From: Litomosoides sigmodontis | Lineage: Eukaryota; Nematoda; Chromadorea; Rhabditida; Onchocercidae | DNA: 64,000 nucleotides | NCBI GenBank assembly: GCA_963070105.1 | Contig: OY718803.1 | Coordinates: 5,500,507-5,564,506 of the forward strand | Direction of reading: 5' to 3' | Shown: positions 14,788-25,700 of the stretch, in pieces | Position numbering within the stretch: position 1 is the first letter of the stretch | Layout: each line of letters begins with the position of its first letter | Notes under the pieces: model-generated | What the model saw: the letters and a program-made list of their open reading frames with translations, nothing else | The model's database searches: none | What the model was told of the DNA's origin: nothing | Program-made: the position numbers and the translations under genes

Positions 14788-16600
14788 ATGGCGGAGGGAG
14801 TTGTGAAAGGAGAGAATAAGTTTGATATCAATTTGATTACTGAACTATTTGAGAAGTCACTTGTGGGTGACAACGACGTTAGCCTGCCGCTATACATTGA
14901 AGCGTACCGACAAATTAACAAGTAAGTAACATACGATCGCGTGTTTTCGGCTTGAAATTTCTGTATTAGCTAATCATTTTGCATTGCTTAACTTGATTAT
15001 ACGATATTTAACTCAAAAAATGACAGCAGATTTAGTACTTCTTCGACTAGAGCTACTGCTGTATTGAAAATAATATGTGAATAGATATTCCAAAATAAAA
15101 TTAGTTAATTAAAGACAACAAACAAAATGGCTTGGAGTGATTGTTGCGGAAATTATTATTAGAACTAAGAACTAAGAATGATTATTGCGCGATTGATTAA
15201 TTTGAAAAGCTTTCATTCTACGAATCTCTTCGATTATATTTAAAACACTGTACTGAAATACAACACCTTGCCACGAACACCGCGGTTAAATGAGACTGAA
15301 TAGAATTGTGAATTTATTGGTTAATAATAAAAAAATTGCCATCCATTTTAGCAGGTAGATATCGAATTAGTGTTACAGCACAAGTTCTGGTTCCGCATAC
15401 AAAATATGTTGCTTTGACTGTCAACTCTTAACTAGGACTGACGACTACACTTCAGGCATTCCAATTTTTAATCTATCAATAACTCAGCGACTTTTGTTTG
15501 CTAATCAGGATCTATCTGGTAACCTGTCGTGGTAGGACATTTTGCTGTAGATTTTTTGTGTTTTCAATTGAATGACAAGTGTCCAATGAGCATAATCCTC
15601 ATAAGCCAATTAGCATGAACTCCATTCATTATTTGCATATAAACATTAAAAATTTCGGCTGTTCTCGGCAAAGAATTTTCCATTAATAAAAGTTCCAGAC
15701 TTTTTTGAAATAGTTTCTTTCCAGATTTTTCCCACTCCTCAGTAAAGGGTTTTCTTTTGTTGAGAAAGACTTATTGGAGAAAGAAAAAATCCTGCATGAA
15801 TTACATGCAGCCGATCCCACTCATTATGACACTGTTAATAACATGGTATCATGGGAATGTCGTACGGGCGCACCATCCGAAAAAGTAATTACTTTCATTA
15901 TACATGATTTTTAGCCTGAAGGAAATCTTTAAGAACAGAAATTCTCCTTACTCATGCTGTGCAATCGTATTTCGCAAAATTTCAATATTTCATCTTTATA
16001 TTGAAGGGCTCAAGGACATTGCTGCGACTGCACAGAGCTCTATTATTTATCGTCGATTTCTTGAAGAATTTGAAGGATTCCTATGAGGGAGAGCAGGTAT
16101 ATTGCGGGTTTTTGAAGCATGAATCTTAAATATATGACATATATTTAAGATTCACTTTATAATTATAATTGTAAAGTGTCAGTTAATCCGTTTTAATCCC
16201 GAATGTGACCTGTGCAAAAAAAATTAAATGAACTTTGGCTGTATTGCACATTAATCTCGAATTTTTGCTGCAGCAGTAAACCATAATGTTTCCACTAGAT
16301 GCAGAAAAATCATCGTAAATTATTTCCGGGCAATTTCAGATTTCGGAACTATGTCAAGCAAGCTACGATAGCACGTTATCGAAACATCACAGTTGGGTTG
16401 TTAGAAAGGTTGTTGGTCTAGCAACTCATTTGCTTACTTCTCGAGAGTGTTTGTTGAATGCGCTTACAAGTGAGGGAAGGAGTCAACAGTGCGAGCATGA
16501 AGTTAAGCAGGCAATAACTAAGCTTACTGATGCTGCAGAAAAAGTTTTCAATCGGTTACAACAAATTTATGAGGAGAAAAACATTTTAAATCTTCCCTGA
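14788..16600 (+). CDS. CPTP: ceramide-1-phosphate transfer protein (GLTP fold)
   Basis: Cytosolic lipid carrier that moves ceramide-1-phosphate between membranes. Four exons (14788-14921, 15725-15884, 16007-16096, 16340-16600) join in frame to give 214 residues, the same length as human CPTP. Seen in the sequence: the D60-x3-K64 pair in SFVEKDLLEKEK, the hallmark GSRTLLRLHRAL with R101 and R105, and HHSWVVRKVV with the histidine pair near residue 144-145. In the GLTP superfamily, Asp, Lys/Arg and His at these places bind the lipid head group. The arginine pair fits phosphate rather than sugar recognition, so CPTP is preferred over a glycolipid transfer protein. Intron 3 contains a near-perfect palindrome (listed separately). 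Confidence 0.93.
16120..16154. repeat. 35-bp near-perfect palindrome in CPTP intron 3
   Basis: Two 17-base arms (TGAATCTTAAATATATG and its exact reverse complement) flank a single central A. The arms are AT-rich but contain GAATC ends, so this is not a simple TA run. Confidence 0.9.
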
Positions 16601-17428
16601 AATGCTTCGACTTCAAAACCTAAAGCGAAATGAATGCATAACACTAAATCGAGGAATACCTCTCAAAAAATTTTTGCCTTTTATCTGTCGTCTCAAAAGT
16701 GACCTTGTCATCTATGTGTTTTAATGCATATATGGATTCTTAATCCATTGTAAATGTTCGTATTTTTGTAATGAACAGATTTTGCTGTTCTGTGGATTTC
16801 CAGCATCCAACTTTTAATTCATTTTATTCATTCACCTGAACAGCAAACTTTTCTCAATTAGTTATTTCAGCAGTCTCTCTTTGGAGGAAAAACTCAATTC
16901 ATACAAATTTAATGGCTGCTTTGCACAATTTTTATTGCTCAAACATTCTAAATTTAAAATATAACGCTTGCTGTGATTAAGCATTTTCATATTGATAAAT
17001 AATGCAATTTTAGCCTTTATTTGACGAATTTTATTCATATTCTCGATCTCCTCGAGACATCCTACGTCATACTTACTATTATACTATGAGAAAGTGAAAA
17101 CTTGTCCCCCTCTCACTTCCACTAGATTGTTACTTCCTTCATGCCACTGTCTTACTAATTTGAAATCTTCCTTATGTCGAATTGGAATAAAGATGTTCCA
17201 GTTAATGATAAAAACGAGGTGGTTAAATACATTTGAATTTTTTAAGGAAGATAGTATATTTGTCCTCTGTTTATAATACCATTCAGTAGAAACCTGTAGC
17301 AGACACTCTAGCAATACCGAATCTCACAAATGAAAAACGACACAACCTTCTTCATAGAATTCTTCATAGTATCTACATAGTGTCGTGCATTTTTCCAAGA
17401 CCTTTATTTGTCAAAGCATTTATTAAAA
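16601..17428. other. 3' flanks between convergent genes
   Basis: About 830 bases between the stop codons of CPTP (+) and TAMM41 (-). It holds 3' untranslated sequence and possible poly(A) signals on both strands. No other gene is seen. Confidence 0.6.
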
Positions 17429-18962
17429 CTAAAAACGTTTTAACGACTTCAACATTTTTGTGGTCTTTGTAAAGCTATAAGCAATTGAACGCGTAATGCC
17501 TGCAGAAAATGCATTTTTTGCTGTTTGTTGCAGAGCAGATCTCCACACAATGTCTTCAATGACCTCAGCAACAGGTTTAGGCCCAGTCAGTTGTCGCGCC
17601 AGTGAAGCAGCAATCTCCTCTTCAATCACAGTACTTAGCACGTTAGGTCTCTTGTCTGCCTTACGACAAAGTGACATTAAAAAAAAAATGTACCTATGTC
17701 GTTTTGTATCCCATTTTTGTTGTTCATTCTGCGTTGTAAATTCCAAAGGACATTAAATGGTAACTCCATAATTCGTTTGAAAAATACGGACTCGCATCTG
17801 TCCTGAAGATACTATACAATAACGAACAAATATGAAATCGAAATAATCGTCTCTTTTTGATTCTAGCCACATCAGCTACTTTATTCATTTCTTTGTAGGG
17901 GCCGAAAGTTCTCATCAACTGCATGAAACTTCGTAATTATTCTGAAAGAAACTGGTTACTTGTTCAATGGTGCCGCCTTGAATAGAAATATACTTGTCAG
18001 CTTCCAAGAATGGCATGTAGATTTGATTAAGCTGAGCTCTACTTCCCTCAGCAATTCTTCCTATTTTATTTTTGTCTTCACCAAATGACATTCGAAAATC
18101 ACCTCGATATGAAAGCGATACGAGCTCATCGTAAAATTGTGAAAGTGAAAATTTATCCGGCAAAAATAACAATGCTGCCTGGAAAATTATGAGGTTGTGC
18201 ACTCGCCTAGCAAAAGTAATCATGGTGTCTCAAAGCGAAGCAAGAAAATTAGTGGGGGAGTGAAGGTTCGACTACCTGTAAGGCACTAAAACGATTTTTC
18301 TTCATAGCGGAAATTATTCTCGACGAAGGGCTGATGATGTCAACAACGCTTTTCTGCAGTCTTCCTGCTAAGTACATCCACCTCCATTCGATCAGGTCCA
18401 GCAACAAATCATTGGTATCAATTACAGAATACTTCAAAAGCTGATTCTGAAAATGAGCTTTGAATTATTATACACATGATCTGGACTGATTTTTTCAAAT
18501 TTCTGGACTGAAATTTTTTGCTTCATTAGACTTCTTATGAAAACTTATGATGTTATACGGTTGAGAGTAACATGCAAAAAGATGATCCATAACCAATAAG
18601 AAAATTTTCAAATATTAGGATCCAAATCATGCCCTATGCAACACTCGAGTGTTACAGTAGACCCGAGCGGCACAGCTCCTTTGCACTTGTGCAATCTTTT
18701 GATAGCCAAGAAAACGCAATGATGAGTAGTGCTTCGGATTCATTTCCAAATTCTGCTCATGGAAGTGGTTTGAGTCTCGTGTTGCAACAATAAAATCGAT
18801 CATTTCGCCGAATTTACCATCACCTCCCTGTTGTACCGCACCCGAACCGTAGGCACATGCATATTCGACAGTGTCCAACGGCAAAATATCCAGAAGACAT
18901 TTGAGATTCATATCGCCTGATGGACATTCATAAAACCCTCCCATCCCCTTGTGTGTCTTCAC
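17429..18962 (-). CDS. TAMM41: TAM41/TAMM41, mitochondrial phosphatidate cytidylyltransferase
   Basis: Makes CDP-diacylglycerol from phosphatidate and CTP on the matrix side of the inner mitochondrial membrane, the first step to cardiolipin. Exons run from about 18962 to 18650, 18262-18451, 17960-18181, roughly 17840-17918, and 17429-17665. Seen: the nucleotidyltransferase-like motif YACAYGSGAVQQ, then DTNDLLLDLIEW and YLAGRLQKSV, then SLSYRGDFRMSFGEDKNKI, all diagnostic of the Mmp37/Tam41 family. The C-terminal SALQQTAKNAFSAGITRS matches the conserved family tail. The intron between TIEQ and LMRTFG seems to be only 41 bases (17919-17959). The start is unsure: the first in-frame ATG opens MGGFYECPSGDM near 18942, and an upstream exon with a mitochondrial targeting peptide could have been missed. 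Confidence 0.9.
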
Positions 18963-19901
18963 ATAATCCTGATAATGAATCGTCTAAACCGAGTGGACCA
19001 AACTATTGCCGTTTTTCGGATTATCACTGTGTCCTGTAAATAGAACGAGCAAAGCTATGGCATAAAATCTTAAATTCCTGACGCGAACCTTGAAACCAAA
19101 TCTAAAAAGCTCAAGAAAATACTTTTTGAACAGACACTTCTCACCTCGCTGTTAAACATGCTCTCAACGTTACCAATAGAATCTTAAAAATTCACGTCCC
19201 AAATTAATATCTTTGTTTACCTTTTACTTCGCACTCCACATTTTCGCTTCATTTTTTAAGCAGTTTGTTACTTACATCAATTCGCAATTTACCAAAGTTT
19301 ATTAAAAAACTTATGAAATTTGTTTCATGATAAATTTTGAATAATTCCTTGCACCCGCTTTTGAAAAAAGTATGCAGTACATATATTGATTTTAAATGTA
19401 AACGACAGCGAAATCTTTACAAAAAACTATTTATATTTTTTTATGAGAATCTGTTCCATGCAATGGATAAATGGAATTGTATATCAGTAGAGGAAAAGTT
19501 GCAAAAATGAATTAAACCAAGCTACAGTTGAAACTATACCAAAATAATCAATAAATCAAGTTAAGACACATACTAATTAAATGATCGGTGTAAAAAGAAA
19601 GCGTAAATAATGTGAAAAAATTTACAAAAATTATAAACAACAGAACTAGAAAAATTATACTCTTCCTACTAGCTTGCCATTCTTTGTCAATAAGCATACG
19701 TATCAATCCCAAATAAACAGGGTATAGCATTTCATAGATCAGAACAGAAGTCGAAATTGTCATTTATCAATAACAATACCTAAAAATGTGTTGCAATAAA
19801 CTAGTTAATCAAAAAAGATGCCACATCATGCAAACCAAAACATTCTCAAGCTGTTGTCAGATGTTCAAACCTAAGCTAAGAGAAATAAAAAAAAAAACAA
19901 T
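18963..19901. other. intergenic, TAMM41 to antizyme
   Basis: AT-rich sequence with homopolymer runs and no coding signal. It lies between two genes on the same strand and should contain the antizyme 3' untranslated region and the TAMM41 promoter. Confidence 0.6.
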
Positions 19902-21004
19902 CTACACATTGTAAACCATTGCAAACACTCCTTGTTGGTCAATGCAGGAAGGATATGAATGAGGATGAAGAGGACTGAAGCCCAAATACTTGAAGCAGGA
20001 TACGACCTGAAATAACCAAAATTAAATACAAAGAAAAGGGAAAAGAACCATACTTCACCTACTACAACGGTGAATTATCGGAAACACCACCACCAGTACC
20101 TACAACCTGCGCATATACTTCAAAAAACGATAACGCCGAAATGTATTCAAATGACCAATTCAGTACAATTGACATGAAATGGTGCTTAGCTCTTTAAATT
20201 ATTTTTTCCTACCAATAGCAAAGGAATCTCAATAAACGACTCCAACTAAAATGTACCGTTTCATCGATGCTGGCTTTGTTCAAGCATAGCAAAATACGTC
20301 TAACTGGCAAATTGTCTTCACAAAATTCGAGCAGTGAGACGAATGAACCCTTGGACAAATTCCACGTGCGTTGATCAAAAGGCAAAAATATTGCTAACAC
20401 GCTGCCGTCTACCAAATGACAACACCAATCCGATGAAACTTCTGCAAATATCACAACAAACCATTCTGTGATTCAGAGTTTTGATTTTCACAAAACCAAA
20501 AACTTTTTATGCCTCATAGCGTAATTTTCCTTATTAACTCCGTTCTGTACAAGTAAATTAATGGTATAAAGCAATTATTTACTCCACAAAAACGTTGCAG
20601 AAAGATAATTATGGATAAAACATCGGTGATAGATGACGAACTACCGTTAATAAAATTTTCCAAAGACTGAATATGTTCGTTCTTAAATAAACCAGAAGTA
20701 GGGACGTCAGGAATAACACTCGAGGCCCACGTGCCCACGTTTACAGCTGAAAAAACGACATGACAGCTTGTGATACTGGCAAACCCTTTGTGATTACCAA
20801 CATAGAAATACGTGGGACCGCTTACCATACCATGATATTGATGGATTTCGAATTGATTTTCATTCTAAGAAATAAACTTAACCCAAAAACCTCTGGGTGA
20901 CTACATATGGGCATTAGTTTAACTGATTGATCTTCCGCTACCGCAAAGACTCTATTTACTATCACTGCAAGTATCCCAGAATTCTTATAATATAATGAAG
21001 CCAT
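19902..21004 (-). CDS. OAZ: ornithine decarboxylase antizyme (needs +1 ribosomal frameshift)
   Basis: Polyamine-induced inhibitor that binds ornithine decarboxylase and sends it to the proteasome. Four exons: 20883-21004, 20645-20746, 20257-20441 and 19902-20006. The first reading frame starts MASLYYKNSG and runs 53 codons to CYS followed by UGA (20707-20709). The rest of the protein is read in the +1 frame starting DVPTSGLF. The core SSDWCCHLVDGSVLAIFL and TWNLSKGSFVSLLEFCED align with the antizyme domain, then RRILLCLNK, then FKYLGFSPLHPHSYPS, ending FAMVYNV. All splice phases agree with this model. The product is about 170 residues, shorter than vertebrate antizyme 1 (about 228). An annotation that ignores the shift would break this gene in two. 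Confidence 0.92.
20072..20107 (+). repeat. 36-bp copy of a CDC27 exon fragment inside an antizyme intron
   Basis: These bases match CDC27 exon sequence at 25391-25426 in the same orientation. The first 24 bases are identical and 33 of 36 agree overall. The fragment would read ELSETPPPVPT, close to ELSETPPPIPS in CDC27. It lies in the last antizyme intron on the opposite strand to that gene. Confidence 0.75.
20707..20712 (-). promoter_or_regulatory. programmed +1 frameshift site UCC-UGA
   Basis: The codon UCC (20712-20710) is followed by the in-frame stop UGA (20709-20707). Slipping one base forward after UCC reads GAC GTC CCT (DVP), which matches the S-stop-DAP arrangement at the vertebrate antizyme shift site. 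In the known family, high polyamine raises the efficiency of this shift. No downstream pseudoknot could be confirmed by eye. Confidence 0.9.
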
Positions 21005-22770
21005 TGAGGTCTAGAATATCATTTAAATGAGGGAAAAAACACAACCAGGGAAGACATAATTCTAGAAATTTAGAACAAGTGCCTATCCTATCTCCTTCAT
21101 ATCTTTGCTTCTTTTCCCCTCTCCATAATTTCAACAATTGTTTCATAATAATTGCAGTGTTTTTGTTAGCATGAGGCGTTGTATGGGTATATTAGCTAGA
21201 ATCATCTCTGACGTTGTAGTCTCCTAACGCTTTCATCTGAATCATCTTCACTGAATTTTCAAAACTCCTTTTATTTTAAAATTTCTCCAACTCAACAAAT
21301 AAAGTAACACTTACTTTCCGCAGAGGAAACTAAAGCAACTACTAACTGCTAACTTCGACATATTGATACGTCTTATAAAACTGACCAATGCCTGAAATAA
21401 TAACACGTCACACCACGTACCATCTGCGCCACCAACACACCTCCACGAACTAAGCCACACTGCCACCACTCCACCCAGCATCACCCCTACCACCCCAACC
21501 GCCTTGCAAACACTTTGCTTCACTGTCCTTTTATAATAGACACAGCCGATCCTCTGCTTTGCTGTCACAAACTATTTCCAAGCATTTATCAGTCTAACTT
21601 GCCTAATGCAGTAGTCTATGACAGAATTTCTTTCTTTCTTCTGCTGTTTCAGTCACTCACAGATAAAACTTTGGAATGGCTTCACCGTAGTTTTCCCGCT
21701 ATTTTAAATTTTGGAATTCATGGATAAGATCATGTAATGGCAGTTGTGTAGAGGTAGTTTTCATAGACACTGTTAGAGGACATTTTCATAGGTATTGTTA
21801 TTTAGAAGGCATTTTCATAGTAATAATAGTAAGAGGCGTAGCACGACGGCTGAATCGTCAACGGTACTACATCCGAATGAAACGTGGTTTGGTGAAAGTG
21901 ACGAATGACCTCAGCGAAACATGGGACTCTTTCCGTACCTTCTGCTGCCTCCCATAGTGTTGCCTACTTCGCTTAACATTACTTTTTCTCCTCGACTGAA
22001 TTCTAGAAACCTGGTGGCAATTTCCATTGTCAAAAATGATTAGATTTATTCGTCTTGCAAAATGAGCTGAACACATTTAAAGTAAGTGGTAGGCTGAAGA
22101 CAAGTAATTGTGTACTGATTGAGGAAATTCACTCGAATAATATTATCTGTTCTAACGAGGTTTTTCAGCTGTAAAAAATCCTTCAGTTTTTCCCAAGCAA
22201 ATCTCTTTCATTGTCAAATGATACTCTAAGGCTAACGAGATAGTAGCGCTGTTGAGTGTAAATATATGGCTCAAGTGACAAGGAGGCGCATGTCAGTTGT
22301 CTTCAGTTGTTGGTGTCTGAACGTTTGTCCCACAACTTGGAACAAACGTTTAGATTTGTTGTTAAACTGTTAATGAAGCTTCGATTTACGTTGAACATTC
22401 TGCATTTATATCACATTTACTGTTTGTTTACTGTTTATCACAGTTTGTTATCTTCTGCAGGGTTATCACAAACTTTGGGTTGACCATATATCTTGTGCTC
22501 GAATTTATTTGCTTCTGGCAGTAAGTTAAAATCCATTATACAATAACAAAACTTGTTTTTGCTAGACAGCACCGGTGAGAACACTATACTGATTTCATGT
22601 CACATGTTACTGATCCAACAGACAAATCACTTGAATAGACCAGAAACTCATATCTAGTCGAATGAGTTTGGATTTAACAGGTAGTCAGATATTTCGATGA
22701 GTTTGTTCCAGGAAAATAGCGAAACTGGATCTAGTGGTTGCTGTATGATTGCTGTTGCTTCTGCACCAAT
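21005..22770. other. divergent intergenic region, antizyme to CDC27
   Basis: About 1.8 kb between opposed starts. A short stretch near 21410-21510 is rich in CCACC and low in complexity. Three degenerate copies of a roughly 27-base unit with TTTTCATAG occur near 21757, 21783 and 21812. No coding exon is recognised. It should carry the promoters of both genes. Confidence 0.6.
21757..21840. repeat. degenerate tandem repeat, three units of about 27 bp
   Basis: TTTTCATAG recurs at about 21757, 21783 and 21812, each followed by a TTAGA/TAAGAGG-like segment. The units are clearly diverged from each other. Confidence 0.5.
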
Positions 22771-25700
22771 ATGCGTGGAGTTACACCCTCTGATAATGTA
22801 GATCATATGCGCAGTAAAGAAATTGAGGTTAATTCTGTAGTTACTCTCCTTATTTAAATGTTAAGGTTCAGACTCTTTGTTATTACACTTTCGTTTTGTC
22901 ACATACATGTCTATAAGATTAAGCTTAGTGAAACAAATAATTAAGTTCGAATTGTCATTTCAAATAAATCTTATTTTCTTTAGAATATTATACATTGCTC
23001 CCTTCAACATTTTGAATACGATGATGCGGTAATGCTCGCGGAAGTATATCATGAAACAGGTAGCTTTTCTTTTCCCGAATTTCTCAGGCAGAGCACTGAT
23101 CATATTCAGGAAAATGTAAAAGCGAAATTTCCGAAGAAAATTACAGTTATTGCACGAAATTTTGAAAATTCTTCGAACAAATTGTTAAAACATATCGCCT
23201 GTTGTCCAGAGAATGTGTGAACTGAAAATGCGATATATTTATCAATCGGATAAATATATCCTAATCTTTAAGTGAATACCAGTGATTCGTTGTATTTATA
23301 CGCATACTGTTTGACTCGAGCTGAACGTATGGAAGCAGCATATAATTTATTGAAGCTCAAATTCCTTTCATCTCCGGAAATTCGTTATCTGTTTGCACAT
23401 TGCTGTTATCATCTAGAAAAGTATGGGTTTTGGTATTTTTGCTAAATTTTTAATGAAATGCATTCTTTTCCTTAATTCTTTCATACAAAATGCATTTGTG
23501 CACGAAACTATGGAGAGCTTATGCTTCTTATAGTCAATAGTAATAACACGTCAGTGCAATTTCTTGGTTCAGAATTTCCCTTAAAACCTCAAGGACACTT
23601 CTTTCCATTAAACAGCTGGAGACCTTCTAGCTCCAAAAAGTTGTAGCAGTTTGGTAGTCTAGTTTAGAAATCGAATTTGATTATAATTTAGTGCATATAA
23701 AGAATATTTTCAATGTTTTGCAAAAATTATAGCAATAGCCCTACCAGAATAAATCTCCGTAGGCAGTTCTTGTTCGAATCATGTAAAACAATATTGTACA
23801 TTAGGAAACTAGATGTTCTCAGTAAACTGCTTTATAAGTATGTTCGGCACAATGAATGTTACTGTTTTACAGAAACATAGCTAGGTGTTCACAATATTTA
23901 TTTGCATACACAGAGTGGTCACAGATAACTTGTTGTTTCATTCAGCTTCGAAATATAAGTGTTTCTTCAGATATCAAGAAGCAGAAATGGCCTTACGTAT
24001 GCATGATCAACCTAAATTAGATGGCAGTTTTACGAGTACTTCTGTAGAATCATTTGCTCACAGCCTACTCAGCAGGGTTTTCATGTTAGTTGCAAATATT
24101 TTATAATAAAAGCATATAAATTATTTACGCTACTAATATTTGTCATGAATCGTGGAGTAGAAAGAAAAAATTCGTCGTTTCACAGCCCTGTAAGCATTAT
24201 TATAATTAGAGCGAATCATGCAAGATTTGCCAGTAATTTCAGCAAAATCTTTTTTAGAGAAACTGGTCGACCTGATGAAGCAGCTGATGAGGGTAAGTTG
24301 GCGCTAAAGCAAAATGTATTTTCATGGACGAGTTTGAAAACGCTGTGTAATTTGGGTATTGGAAATCCAGAAAACATCTACACAAATTTGTTGGCATGTG
24401 TAAATGAAGCACGTTCAACAGACAAACCAAAAACCTCTAAAAGGTATACTTAAAAAAAGAAATAATTCTGGCATTTACTTAGAGTATTTTATCAGAAATA
24501 GAATTGTTTCTTACTGTTTTTCCTTGCAAGTATATCCAGAGCGGCTTTTCGGAGCTCAGGTGTTTGTACTTGTTTGGCTTTTGCATTGCGGCTTAAACTG
24601 TACTTAAACATACTTTAATCATAATACATAAGTTACTGAGGAGCAGAAATCATCAGTAGCCCTTATCATAATCTTATAGCACTTTATTTGTCATATATAT
24701 TTATCACATTACGGTAAATCTGTAGGATCATTGTAATGATTATGAACTTTTAGTATGCGTGTATCGACGAGGGGAGCTGAAAAATTAGCAAAAAGTGCAG
24801 AGAAAAGAACGCCAAGTGGTAGCAAAGAAGTCGAGCAAAAAGTAACCTGCTTTGCACCAAGAAAAAGTAAAACGGTAGATTTTTATTGAACAGTGCCAGT
24901 CACGCGTAGTCATTCCTTTTTGCAAATTAAATCCTAATTTTTTTGGATTTTTTAAATTAATTTTCTAATTAAAAAATTTTAGAGTGTGGTAGCTAAGCGA
25001 AATACGGAGCTAGGTATAGTTAGAAGACGACTGGAGGAAGGTATGGAAACAAGGCGCAGCGCGCGTTCATATGGGGTCTCGCAGGACAGTGAAAATCAAA
25101 CTATTGCGAAGGATTTAAGGACTTCTACGCGTTCTCGTGCTGCAGGTCTTTCTGTGGGCGGGACTCCACGTAGTTTACAGGACAAGCAATTACGGTAAAA
25201 AAAAACATTTGATAAATCTGATTCCTAAAGAGAATGCACGGGTTGATCGTTTTAATCTTCTAAAGTTATTGCTTCCAACTCGTAAAATTTTTATGTCTGA
25301 ATATAATACAAGCATAAAACAAAGTGAAAACAAAGATGACGACTTCACTTATTTACAACTTTCAGCTCGATGAATCGCATTAATGAAATGGAATTATCGG
25401 AAACACCACCACCAATACCTTCAATCCATAAATTAATAGAATCAACGAATGACCTCCCAGACACACCACCTAAATTGCAAGATGAATCTGCTCACCAAGC
25501 GCAGAAAAGCTCGTTAAGTCGTACACGTTCAGGCTCTCAACCTTGTGTTATTCCACTTTCTTCACACGACCAAAATACTGTACAGTTTAAACAGGAGGTT
25601 GGAACTTATTCATTTTTCCGTCTTTAATCTCTCATATATCGCGAAATTAGTCACTACGATCTACGCTTTTTCTTACAAGTGATAGTTTTTTTAATGCAAT

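Noticed and set aside
21311..21568. Val/Gly/Trp-rich minus-strand frame
   Set aside because: Low-complexity translation of a CCACC-rich stretch with no supporting splice sites.
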